Below, in pieces: positions 1 to 8,608 of a stretch of 60,472 nucleotides of DNA. Numbering within the stretch: the stretch's first letter is position 1; every line of letters starts with the position of its first letter. Source of the DNA: Desulfobacterales bacterium (GTDB lineage: Bacteria; Desulfobacterota; Desulfobacteria; Desulfobacterales; Desulfosalsimonadaceae); NCBI GenBank assembly GCA_018334555.1, contig JAGXLR010000002.1, positions 1 to 60,472 on the forward strand, written 5' to 3'. The position numbers and the translations under genes were made by a program. The notes under the pieces were generated by a model. It saw only the letters and a program-made list of their open reading frames with translations. It made no database searches and was not told the DNA's origin.

Positions 1-132
1 GCGTCCGCATTGTCATTTCGAGCGGTAGCGAGAAATCTTTAACAATCAAGATTCCTCGTCACTTTCGTTTCTCGGAATGACAGCAGCGGAAGCTTCTAAG
101 ATAATATTAAATATTGTCGAGTTCCTTGGAAG
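1..132. repeat. Dispersed palindromic repeat, window-edge copy
   Basis: Part of a dispersed repeat whose core runs from TCATTTCGAGCGGTAGCGAG to CTCGGAATGACA, so its ends are roughly inverted. The same core recurs near 17.5, 20.8, 21.0, 25.2 and 60.4 kb. This copy runs off the left edge and its right end is joined directly to part of another repeat family. No protein is coded here; the short open frames are repeat sequence. Confidence 0.8.
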
Positions 133-279
133 TCCAATATCTGTGTTGCGCTGCATTCCTCGGAATTTCACGTACAGCTAAGTACTCTGCATTCCTCGGA
201 ATTTGCGCGCCCCCGGATCTTAACTGGGGCTTGAACTTTTTTCTTTGCCATCCCAAAATCGACTTTTTACGAGATTGTC
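133..279. repeat. TIR repeat family 1, left-truncated copy
   Basis: Matches the internal part and right end (GACTTTTTACGAGATTGTC) of the TIR repeat family described at 54248-54398. The left terminal repeat is missing and replaced by the preceding repeat, so the copy is a chimera. A nearly identical junction occurs around 21.16 kb. Confidence 0.75.
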
Positions 280-829
280 AAATTTTAACATATTTAGGTG
301 ATAAAGCCCAATAAATATCTAGTTTATCACAAAAATAGATTGTTTCCAACCGGCAGGGGCCAACCCCGGAAATATATTTTTTGCTTGTATTTTGGAGTTC
401 TAAAAGATATTATGGAGTTAACTTGTGGTTAAGATATAAGTGGCTGTGAGGACGCCAAAAATTAAGAAAATAAACGAATTATTAGCCATAGGGTAAAATA
501 ACGGCTCAATTTAGTTATATTTTCCATGAAGGGCGCAATCAGCTGTCTATCAGTATCATTCACCTCATACGCATATAGCATTCCTGAATTTTCGAGTGTT
601 TCTTCTCTTCGCGTTAATCCGGCCTGGATCGCATGCTCCTCTTCACTGCTGCCTCAATTTTATATGGGGGCCCCAATGAAAGCAGCGGCCGCGTCTCATT
701 TATGATTGATTGACACCGGAAGTAGCACCGGCGTCCAATAATCATAATGAATCACCCGTCCTTCAATTATTTAAAAAAGCACCACTGAGCAATAAACCGA
801 ATTTACTTTGAAGAGGAGCACAGGATCCC
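280..829. other. Gene-free leader upstream of prkA
   Basis: No convincing gene, RNA or long repeat is visible between the repeat cluster and the first prkA. The stretch is AT-rich on its left half. It must hold the promoter of the stress cassette, but I see no clear -35/-10 pair or -24/-12 element that I would defend. Confidence 0.5.
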
Positions 830-2875
830 ATGGACACATTGAATGCGCATATTTCAAGCGTCAAAAAAGGTGAAAGAAACTTTGAGAACGCCTTCCAATC
901 CGTTGCCCGGATGATACTCGAGGGGGGGTTTGAAAAGGTTACGGTCAACGGCAAAACAACATATGATTTCAATATATTCCGAAACGGGAAAAAACACATC
1001 GTCGGCATGTACGATGAAATAAACAGTTTTGTATCCTATGTAAAGGACGCATCCGAAGGCGGGTCTTCCATGGAGATGGCCTACGTACTGGTCGGCGAAC
1101 CGGGAAACGGCAAGACCTTCTTTGTGGATTTCCTGTGCCACAAGTATCGCGAGTTTCTAACCCAAAAGGGGAATGGCAAGTACACGTTTCGCTTCAAAAA
1201 CCTCGATCGTTTAGGCACCTATGGCCAAATTAGGGCCATTGAGTCGCAGACCTATGAAGACCCCATGATTCTTGCCATGAACCTTTTCCCGGAAAACGGC
1301 CGAAACCGGGAGCATCTTGCCGCCACATACGGATTTTCAGACCAGGAGCTGGAAAAAATTTACGAAAACTACCGGCCGTTAGGCGCCTGCAGCGGCTATA
1401 TCTGGAATGACATCCGGGAATATGCCGATGACGATATCGACACCATGTTTGATTTCGTCGAAGTCGTGCCCGTGCCCCTGGTGGAAAGCCTGGGCACGAT
1501 AACGGGAAAATACCCCGCCAAGGACAAAATCACCTCCTCGTCCGTGGACCTGATCGGCGAGGAATCGATTCAACGGCTGCTCCATATCACGGACACGAAC
1601 AATCCCTACCGGTTTGACTTGAGACGGGGGGCGCTTGCCCGGGTCGCCGGCGGCGGCATCCACTTCACCGACGAAATCTATAAAAATAAAAAAGATCTGG
1701 TCCAAATTTATCTTGGCGTCATCCAGAACAGGGAAATTGAACTGGATGGATTCAAATGGCCCATTGATACCCTGGTGATCGCCACCAGCAACAATTCCGA
1801 ATTCAACCAGTTCGTATCAGAAAAAGAGGAAGCCCCCATCGTGGACCGCTGCCGGATCTGTAATGTTTCGCATAATACCAACTACCGGCTTCAAACCGAA
1901 CTCACGCGCTACGCCATCGGCAGTGAAACCAAAACCACCCTGGCCCGGGAAAACCTGCATCAGGATCCGAACCTCAATTACGCGGCTTCCGTGGCCGTGG
2001 TTCTCACCCGGCTGCCCCGAACGGAGAAACTCACCCCCGTTGAAATGATGAAACTCGCCGCCGGTGAGGTGGCGGGCGAAAAAAGCATCAAGACCCTCTC
2101 TGAGGTGATCGACTCCTTGAATCAGGTCCCGGATGTGACGCGCCGATTCGGGCAGAAGGGCCTCGGCCAGCGCAACCTGGGCCGGGCGATTCAGCTGATG
2201 GTTGAGAGCTCCGAGACCAACGAGGGCCAATGCATGTTCGCCTATGACTTCTTCCGGGCTGTGGAACGGGTTATCCTTGACTATGTATCCGATGCCAATG
2301 ACCGCGTTAAGTATCTTGAAGACATTAAAATAGCCAAAGGGCTTTACCGGGAACGGATAATGACCGAGATGTTTAACGCCTACATGGACGAGCCCCTGGC
2401 GATACGCAAGGATGTCCTTAACTATGTCAACATGATCATCGGTATGGATGCCGAAAACCTCGGTCAGGACCTGATGTGGAAATACAAGGACCCGCAGAGC
2501 GGTGAACTTCGGGCGGTTAAAATTGACGAGCGCTTTATCAACAGCGTGGAAAAACGACTCGGCCTGGAGACTGCCGAACAACAGGAAATGTTCCGGACAT
2601 CCCTGCGAAAGATATACGGCCAGAAAATCTCGGTGGACCCCAACTATGATTTCATGGACAACTTCGAGCTGGTCAAAGCGGTGACGGATGTCAGACTCAA
2701 ATCCGATATCGCGGGCGCCGGAAGCCTTGTCGGCGCGCTGGCCAACAGAAGCAACGAGGAGAACCAGAAGCTCTACAACCGGATCATCGACACCATGCTC
2801 TCCAAACTTAACTACTGCCAGACCTGTGCGCAGAAGACGATAGAGTATTTCTGCACCCAGGATGATGAAATGTGA
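830..2875 (+). CDS. prkA: PrkA-family serine protein kinase (YeaG-like), copy 1
   Basis: A 681-residue AAA-fold serine kinase of the PrkA/YeaG family, which acts in stress and stationary-phase or sporulation signalling. The N-terminal AAA domain has a clear P-loop, GEPGNGKT, at residues 89-96. The C-terminal half (from about residue 400) matches the PrkA kinase-associated region in character. Length fits the family (about 640-690). The ATG at 830 has AGGA a few bases upstream. It is first of four same-strand genes, and its stop overlaps the next reading frame, which implies translational coupling with the YeaH-like protein, its usual genetic partner. The family assignment is secure; the substrate is unknown. 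Confidence 0.93.
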   Translation: MDTLNAHISSVKKGERNFENAFQSVARMILEGGFEKVTVNGKTTYDFNIFRNGKKHIVGMYDEINSFVSYVKDASEGGSSMEMAYVLVGEPGNGKTFFVDFLCHKYREFLTQKGNGKYTFRFKNLDRLGTYGQIRAIESQTYEDPMILAMNLFPENGRNREHLAATYGFSDQELEKIYENYRPLGACSGYIWNDIREYADDDIDTMFDFVEVVPVPLVESLGTITGKYPAKDKITSSSVDLIGEESIQRLLHITDTNNPYRFDLRRGALARVAGGGIHFTDEIYKNKKDLVQIYLGVIQNREIELDGFKWPIDTLVIATSNNSEFNQFVSEKEEAPIVDRCRICNVSHNTNYRLQTELTRYAIGSETKTTLARENLHQDPNLNYAASVAVVLTRLPRTEKLTPVEMMKLAAGEVAGEKSIKTLSEVIDSLNQVPDVTRRFGQKGLGQRNLGRAIQLMVESSETNEGQCMFAYDFFRAVERVILDYVSDANDRVKYLEDIKIAKGLYRERIMTEMFNAYMDEPLAIRKDVLNYVNMIIGMDAENLGQDLMWKYKDPQSGELRAVKIDERFINSVEKRLGLETAEQQEMFRTSLRKIYGQKISVDPNYDFMDNFELVKAVTDVRLKSDIAGAGSLVGALANRSNEENQKLYNRIIDTMLSKLNYCQTCAQKTIEYFCTQDDEM

Positions 2876-4193
2876 TGGCAAAAAAATGAATAGTCTCACA
2901 AAAAAACCGGCCCAAAAAACCGTAAGGTGGGCGCCCCCCGCCTCCGGCTCGGAAATTTTCCGCGGTATTTACGGGCGCTCGGACTTTATCCATCTTCAGG
3001 GCGCAAGCCGGCCTTCAGGCGATTTCGATGTTTGCCTGCGCTCGTTCGAAGAGCTGCTCGAGCGCGACCGGCAGCGGGAGAAAGACGGTTTCCCGCGAAA
3101 AATTAAAATCGGCCGTTTGGTGCGGCCGGGCACCAAAAACAGGGTGACCGTCGTGCCCACTACCGTAGAGGAAAAGTTCGTCCACGACACCCTAGCCTAT
3201 AAAGAAGACGAAGAAAGCGCCAGCGGGGGTTCAGGCGAAGGTGAAGCGGGCGAGATCATCGACGAGCGTCCCATTGACGACCCCGGCGCCCAAGGGGCCG
3301 GGGGCGCCGGTGAGGGGGAAGGCGGCGCCCACGAATTGGAATCCGATGCCTATGAGATCGGCCGCATTCTGACCGAAAAATTCGAACTGCCCAATCTCCA
3401 GGATAAAGGCAAAAAAAGGTCTTTGAGCTACTACACCTATGACCTCACCGACAAGCACCGCGGAAGCGGCCAGCTGCTGGACAAAAAGGCCACCCTCAGA
3501 AAAATTCTCGAAACCAATATGACACTGGGCGCTGTTCCGGATATCAACCATATCGACACCACCCGCTTTCTGATTGCCCCCCGGGATAAAGTCTTCCGGA
3601 TCCTTTCGCGGGAAAGGGACTACGAATCCCAAGCACTGGTTTTCTTCGTCCGTGACTATTCAGGGTCCATGTGGGGCAAGGCCACAGAAATTGTGGTGGC
3701 CCAACATGTATTGATCTATAGCTGGCTGCTGTATCAATATGCGCGCCAGGTGGAAACCCGCTTTATTCTCCATGACACCGAGGCAAAGGAGGTTGAGGAT
3801 TTCTATACCTATTACAGCCTCAGGGTCGCCGGGGGCACGAAGATCGTATCCACCTTTCGGCTGATCAATGACATTATTGAAGAAGAGAGCCTTTACCGGG
3901 ATTACAATATATATGTGTTTCACGGCACCGACGGAGATGATTGGGATACAAAGGGCGAGGCGACCCTGCCGGAAATCCGAAAAACCATCGACTACGCCAA
4001 CCGGGTCGGCATCACCCTTGCGGCCAGTGAAAACAGGGGAATCAGCCGGATGGCATCCTATTTGAATGACTCCCGGCTTATTGAAGAGAAGAGGGCCAAA
4101 ATACGGCTGGATCAAATTTCCAAAAGTGCCGATGAACAAAGGCTTATTGAAGGCATCCGCCGCCTGACATCCGAAGATGGGGATGAGCGGTGA
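2862..4193 (+). CDS. YeaH/YhbH-family protein (DUF444, VWA-like)
   Basis: A protein of up to 443 residues of the DUF444 family, the standard partner of PrkA kinases in enterics and in Bacillus (YhbH). A metal-site-like DYSGSM motif at residues 265-270 marks a von Willebrand A-like domain in the C-terminal half. Residues of about 118-157 are a Gly/acidic low-complexity linker. The longest frame starts at 2862 inside the prkA end; an ATG at 2886, just past the prkA stop, is an equally good start. Followed by an unusual purine-only spacer and then spoVR. Biochemical role is not established; co-occurrence with PrkA and SpoVR is the main clue. Confidence 0.9.
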   Translation: MMKCDGKKMNSLTKKPAQKTVRWAPPASGSEIFRGIYGRSDFIHLQGASRPSGDFDVCLRSFEELLERDRQREKDGFPRKIKIGRLVRPGTKNRVTVVPTTVEEKFVHDTLAYKEDEESASGGSGEGEAGEIIDERPIDDPGAQGAGGAGEGEGGAHELESDAYEIGRILTEKFELPNLQDKGKKRSLSYYTYDLTDKHRGSGQLLDKKATLRKILETNMTLGAVPDINHIDTTRFLIAPRDKVFRILSRERDYESQALVFFVRDYSGSMWGKATEIVVAQHVLIYSWLLYQYARQVETRFILHDTEAKEVEDFYTYYSLRVAGGTKIVSTFRLINDIIEEESLYRDYNIYVFHGTDGDDWDTKGEATLPEIRKTIDYANRVGITLAASENRGISRMASYLNDSRLIEEKRAKIRLDQISKSADEQRLIEGIRRLTSEDGDER

Positions 4194-4224
4194 ATGGTCG
4201 ATGAAGCGGTTTGATAACAGGAAG

Positions 4225-4300
4225 TTTGCGAATCTGATTTTAGAGGAAGACGGAAGAGGAAGAGTAAAAGTAAGAGGAAGAGGGAGAGGAAGACGGGATA
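4225..4300 (+). other. Polypurine tract between yeaH and spoVR
   Basis: Roughly 60 bases made almost only of A and G (repeats such as GAGGAAG and AGAGGAAGAG) lie just before the spoVR start and contain several Shine-Dalgarno-like cores. It is part of the untranslated spacer. Confidence 0.7.
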
Positions 4301-4304
4301 GACC

Positions 4305-5918
4305 ATGCAACTGATTGACCAGCACACCAAGAGCATCATGGAGGGATGCAAGGAAAGGGCCCGGGAGGCAGGGCTTAGTTTTTGCGATGAGAGCCTTGAG
4401 TATATCGTCACCAACAGGGATCTGCTGGAACTCTCAGCCAAGTCCATGATACCCAATTTATATGATTACTGGGTTCATGATGTGGATGTTCTGCGGGAAA
4501 AGGGGCGATATGAGCTTTACCCGAGCAATCCCTATGAAACGGTCATTAATACGAGGCCCGCCATATCGTATTACAATGACAACAATCCGGACTGGCTGAA
4601 TGTGATGATTTTTTACCATGTGCTCGCCCACATGGATTTTTTCCAGAATAACATGTATTTCCAGCATACCTGGGCGTACGACTTCAACGGCGAGGCCCTT
4701 GCCGACAAGCGGCTGATTGCCAGGCTCAGATCCACTTACGGCAGGTGGGTGGATTATGTGATCGAATTTGCCAGGGGCGTTGACAACCTGGTGGGGTATT
4801 TTAACGCCCTGTATCAGATCGACCAGCCGGAAAAGCCCGCCCGGGAAAAAATGGTGGACTATTATTTCGATCAGTTCCTCCAGGTCGAAGAGGAATTCAC
4901 CCAGGTCGACTACCTCAAGGAGATCGAGGCCTTTAACCGCTCGGTTCGGGAGGACGGGTCGGAAACAGGCACCGATACATTTTTCATCCGGGTGAGAAGA
5001 AAATATCCGGAGTTTGACGAGAAATATAAAAACTGGTCCGAAAAGGAAAAAAAACAGCGGAAACAGGATCTCATGGAATTTTTTATGGACCACTCCGATT
5101 TTCTGAACAGGCAGGAAAACAAGTGGATGAAGTCCGTAATTGAGGTGGTCCGAAAAACGAGCCTGTTTTTTCAGCCCCAGATCCGCACCAAAATTATGAA
5201 CGAAGGCTGGGCCACCTATTGGAATGATCGACTCTTTCTTGAAGATGACCGGATCAACGGACATGAAATTGATTTTTCCAAGGTCAACAGCCAGGTGGCG
5301 GCGCTCTCGCGAATCGGGCTCAATCCTTATGCCTTGGGCCTTCGACTTTTCCAAAACATTAAGGGAAAAGCCGAAGCGGGCAAATACAGCTACACGTTTG
5401 AAAAACTGGTGGATCAGAAGGCGCGCCGGGATTTCAACAAAACCAATGGCGACGGCCTCGATTTTATCTTTGCCGTCCGCCGCCATCTTTGCGACGGCCT
5501 GTTTATCCGAAGGTTTGTCGACCAGGATTTCGTGGATCAGCACAGGCTGTTTGTGGCCGGGAAAAAGCTGAACCGGAGCAAACGCACCTGGCAATACTAT
5601 GTAAAAAGCCGAAAGGCGGAAGACTATCGGAAGATGCTTCTGGAAAACCTTTACCATCCCCCCAGCATCCGCTTCAGCGTGGATGCTGGGGGCGTGCTAA
5701 ACCTGATCCATGTATTCGAAGGCTACCCCCTGGTAAAGGATTTCATCGCGAACACCATGCTCGGCATCGAATACCTGTGGGGCAAACCGGTAACCCTGGA
5801 AACCCATCAGGTCAAGCAGCTCAATAAGACAGATGATAAACAAGAGGAACCGGAAGTCATATGGGAGAAAGTCAAATATACCATGGATCAGCGAAAACTG
5901 AGCATGGAATGGATATAG
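4305..5918 (+). CDS. spoVR: SpoVR family protein (YcgB-like)
   Basis: A 537-residue protein of the SpoVR/YcgB family. SpoVR affects spore cortex formation in Bacillus; in non-sporulating proteobacteria the family travels with prkA and yeaH in a stress-induced module. The N-terminal three quarters shows typical conserved stretches, including a NEGWATYW motif near residue 303. The ATG at 4305 is preceded by the GGAAG end of a polypurine tract. The 3' end overlaps the start of the second prkA by 58 bases if the first ATG of that gene is used. Nothing points to spores in this window, so a general stress role is more likely (inference). Confidence 0.92.
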   Translation: MQLIDQHTKSIMEGCKERAREAGLSFCDESLEYIVTNRDLLELSAKSMIPNLYDYWVHDVDVLREKGRYELYPSNPYETVINTRPAISYYNDNNPDWLNVMIFYHVLAHMDFFQNNMYFQHTWAYDFNGEALADKRLIARLRSTYGRWVDYVIEFARGVDNLVGYFNALYQIDQPEKPAREKMVDYYFDQFLQVEEEFTQVDYLKEIEAFNRSVREDGSETGTDTFFIRVRRKYPEFDEKYKNWSEKEKKQRKQDLMEFFMDHSDFLNRQENKWMKSVIEVVRKTSLFFQPQIRTKIMNEGWATYWNDRLFLEDDRINGHEIDFSKVNSQVAALSRIGLNPYALGLRLFQNIKGKAEAGKYSYTFEKLVDQKARRDFNKTNGDGLDFIFAVRRHLCDGLFIRRFVDQDFVDQHRLFVAGKKLNRSKRTWQYYVKSRKAEDYRKMLLENLYHPPSIRFSVDAGGVLNLIHVFEGYPLVKDFIANTMLGIEYLWGKPVTLETHQVKQLNKTDDKQEEPEVIWEKVKYTMDQRKLSMEWI

Positions 5919-8137
5919 ACGGCAAGCCGGGCAATCTGGAAAAGGCCAGGCGGTTTTTGAAAACCATAAACGGCCACCGGATTCCGAGGGCCCTTTCATT
6001 CGATGAATTTCTCGAATACCTTTACGCCGATCCCCGGAAAATCTTAAGAAATGTTTTTCAGCTTTTCTATGACATGATTAAAACCTATATCGGCGAAGGC
6101 GTGGATGAGTATTCCGATGACTCGGAGTCCATTCAGTATGTCCATTACGACTGCACAAAGCTGTTCGTGGAAGGTGTCGATTATCCGTTTTTTGCCGACC
6201 GCCTGTTTGCCAACCGCCTGGTCAATCTTGTGGAGACGCTCAAACGAAGCGCCCAGCAGAATAAAATATATATTTTCAGGGGGCCGCCCGGCAGCGGTAA
6301 AAGCACCTTTTTGAATACCCTGCTGCTAAAGTTTGAGGCGTATACGGGTACCCCTGAAGGCCTGGCCCTTCGAACGGTCTGGAACATTCCCGCCCAAGCG
6401 ATAGGATTTGAAGATGCCGAGCATCCCCCTGAGATCAACCCTGACAAACCTCTGGAAATTCCGTGCCCCAGCTACGACCATCCGATACTCTTGATACCCA
6501 AGCAATACCGGATGCAGTTTTTCAAGGCCCTCTTCGACGGCCACCCGTTTCTGGAGCAGCTTTTTTATGACAAGGAATACGACTGGATCTGGCGGGCCGA
6601 GCCCTGTACGATTTGCAGCTCCATGTATCAGGCCCTGCTTGAGCGGGTAAAGGACAGCGCCAAAGTGTTTAAAATGATCGGCGCCAGCCCCTACCGTTAT
6701 AACCGGCGGCTTGGCGAGGGGATCAATGTTTTTATGCCGGGAGACAAGCCGATCAAGGAAAACCGGTTTCAAAATGAAGAGCTCCAGAGAAAAATCGATG
6801 CGGTTCTGGGCGACAGCAACCGCGTCAAATACATATATTCCCAGTATGCCAAAACCAATAACGGCATTTATGCCCTGATGGATTTGAAGGCCCACAATAA
6901 AACCCGCCTCATGGGCCTGCATAACATTATCAGTGAAGGCCTGCACAAGATTGAAGACCTGGAGGAGTGCGTTCACTCCCTTTTTCTTGCCGTCATGAAC
7001 CCGGAGGATTTGAGCAGCTTCAAGGAGTTCCAATCGTTTGAGGACCGGATCGAATACATCAAGGTCCCATACGTCATGGACCTGAATACAGAAGCCGAAA
7101 TCTATCGCAAAACCTTCGGCGAACAGATTGACCAACATTTCCTCCCCCGGGTGCTCCATAACTTCGCCCGGGTGATTATCTCCTCGCGCTTAAATAAAGA
7201 ATCTCCCGCCCTCAATGAATGGATCGACGGCCCGGAAAAATACAGGCGATACTGCGACCCCAACCTGCATCTGCTCAAAATGGAAATCTATTGCGGCAAT
7301 ATTCCCAAATGGCTCTCTGAAGAGGACAGGAAGCGGTTTACATCGGACCGGCGCCGAAAAATCATTGCCGAGGCGGAATCCGAGGGCGACAAGGGTATTT
7401 CCGGGAGGGAATCCATAAAGATATTCAACGCATTCTACTCCAGGTATGCCAAAAACGGCAAACTCATCAATATGTCAAACCTCTACAGCTTTTTTATGTC
7501 GGTATATGCCGAACTCATGGAACTCATCCCGGACGGCTTTCTTGACGCACTGATCAACCTTTATAACTATACCGTCCTCCAGGAGGTCAAGGAGTCGCTC
7601 TATTCATATAATGAGGAACGGATTTCCTGGGACATTCAAAATTATATCTTTGCCGTTAATTTTGAGCCGGGTACAATAGAGCAATGCCATTTCACCGGCG
7701 AGCGCCTGGAAATCACGGAAGACTACTTTAAAAATATCGAACAGCGCTTCCTGGGCGTAAGGGAGAGAAGCGTTTTATACCGGGTTTTCCGCGAGGAGAC
7801 CCAAAAGCGCTATGCCACTGAAACACTGCCCGGTGAAATCATGCAGGAGGGCCGGGATATCACTGACACCCTCCTCTACCAAAACCTTTACGAGCGATAC
7901 GTATACAACCTAAAGGAAAAGGTGCTGGATCCGTTCTTAAAGAACGAAAATTTCAGACGGGCGATCAAAGACTTCGGCGAAGAAGAGTTTAAAACCTATG
8001 ACAAGCGAATCCAGGAAGAGGTTAGCTTTCTGATCAAAAATCTACAGCAGCGGTGCGGCTATAACCACGAGGGGGCCAAGGATGTCTGTATCTATGTGGT
8101 GGATAAAGATCTGGCCGAGGATTTTGACGTATCGTGA
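5861..8137 (+). CDS. PrkA-like serine protein kinase, copy 2
   Basis: A second, divergent PrkA-type AAA kinase of 758 residues, larger than copy 1. The P-loop GPPGSGKS is at residues 141-148, after a 120-residue N-terminal part absent from copy 1. The chosen ATG at 5861 has AAGAGGA 12-18 bases upstream and lies inside spoVR; an alternative ATG at 5909 would reduce the overlap to 10 bases. It closes the prkA-yeaH-spoVR-prkA cassette. Two PrkA-type proteins in one operon suggest a heteromeric or opposing kinase pair (inference). The 3' end runs into a convergent cysE fragment and no clear terminator is visible. Confidence 0.88.
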   Translation: MGESQIYHGSAKTEHGMDIDGKPGNLEKARRFLKTINGHRIPRALSFDEFLEYLYADPRKILRNVFQLFYDMIKTYIGEGVDEYSDDSESIQYVHYDCTKLFVEGVDYPFFADRLFANRLVNLVETLKRSAQQNKIYIFRGPPGSGKSTFLNTLLLKFEAYTGTPEGLALRTVWNIPAQAIGFEDAEHPPEINPDKPLEIPCPSYDHPILLIPKQYRMQFFKALFDGHPFLEQLFYDKEYDWIWRAEPCTICSSMYQALLERVKDSAKVFKMIGASPYRYNRRLGEGINVFMPGDKPIKENRFQNEELQRKIDAVLGDSNRVKYIYSQYAKTNNGIYALMDLKAHNKTRLMGLHNIISEGLHKIEDLEECVHSLFLAVMNPEDLSSFKEFQSFEDRIEYIKVPYVMDLNTEAEIYRKTFGEQIDQHFLPRVLHNFARVIISSRLNKESPALNEWIDGPEKYRRYCDPNLHLLKMEIYCGNIPKWLSEEDRKRFTSDRRRKIIAEAESEGDKGISGRESIKIFNAFYSRYAKNGKLINMSNLYSFFMSVYAELMELIPDGFLDALINLYNYTVLQEVKESLYSYNEERISWDIQNYIFAVNFEPGTIEQCHFTGERLEITEDYFKNIEQRFLGVRERSVLYRVFREETQKRYATETLPGEIMQEGRDITDTLLYQNLYERYVYNLKEKVLDPFLKNENFRRAIKDFGEEEFKTYDKRIQEEVSFLIKNLQQRCGYNHEGAKDVCIYVVDKDLAEDFDVS

Positions 8138-8159
8138 GTTCTTATCTGTATATCAGACG

Positions 8160-8433
8160 GGGCGAGGATGTTCTGCATCTCCGGAACCGATTCAAGCAAA
8201 CTTAAAGCATGCCTGTATCCGCGTTCCCTGCAATCCGTGCACTCCAGGTCATACTTGAAACACTCGTGGCGGATGCCTCTCGATATTTGTTCCGCCAGCA
8301 TATCAAACAATTCGGCAACCGTCTGGCCGATATGATAGCTCAGATTGGCGGGGTCAAGCCTTGCCCGGTTGAAATAGCCCGGAAACAGTATTTCCCGGAA
8401 TTTATGGATCATCTCAATAACCGCTGTTTGCAT
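8160..8433 (-). pseudogene. Truncated serine O-acetyltransferase (cysE/epsC type) remnant
   Basis: On the minus strand, the first 85-90 residues read like the N-terminal helical domain of serine acetyltransferase: an REILFPGYF segment, then HIGQTVAELF, EQISRGIRHEC, a CxxC pair and a RGYRHALSLLESVPE segment. The homology stops where the DVQAAYDGDPA-type region should begin. The whole left-handed beta-helix catalytic domain is missing. The open frame continues only into antisense of the prkA2 3' end (to 8092). A ribosome site (AGGGGA) still precedes the ATG at 8433. Best read as a gene remnant cut off by a rearrangement at the end of the stress cassette; a functional short protein is unlikely. 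Confidence 0.72.
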
Positions 8434-8567
8434 CAGATCCCCTAATCGCGTTGATATACCCGTTTAATGTAGGAATTACTTTTTAGGATTATCATATTTT
8501 GATGCCTATCAAAGCCGCCTCGAAGTGACAGGGGCCTGCCTTTAGCCATGCCCCCTGTTCCGGAGCA

Positions 8568-8592
8568 ATAAAAACCCCGGCCAGGGCCGGGG
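8568..8592 (-). terminator. Rho-independent terminator
   Basis: A perfect 8-bp stem CCCCGGCC/GGCCGGGG with a 2-base loop lies just past the stop of the 695-residue protein gene. On the minus strand it is followed by a run of T. Confidence 0.85.
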
Positions 8593-8608
8593 CAAAATGG
8601 GCTTCAGG

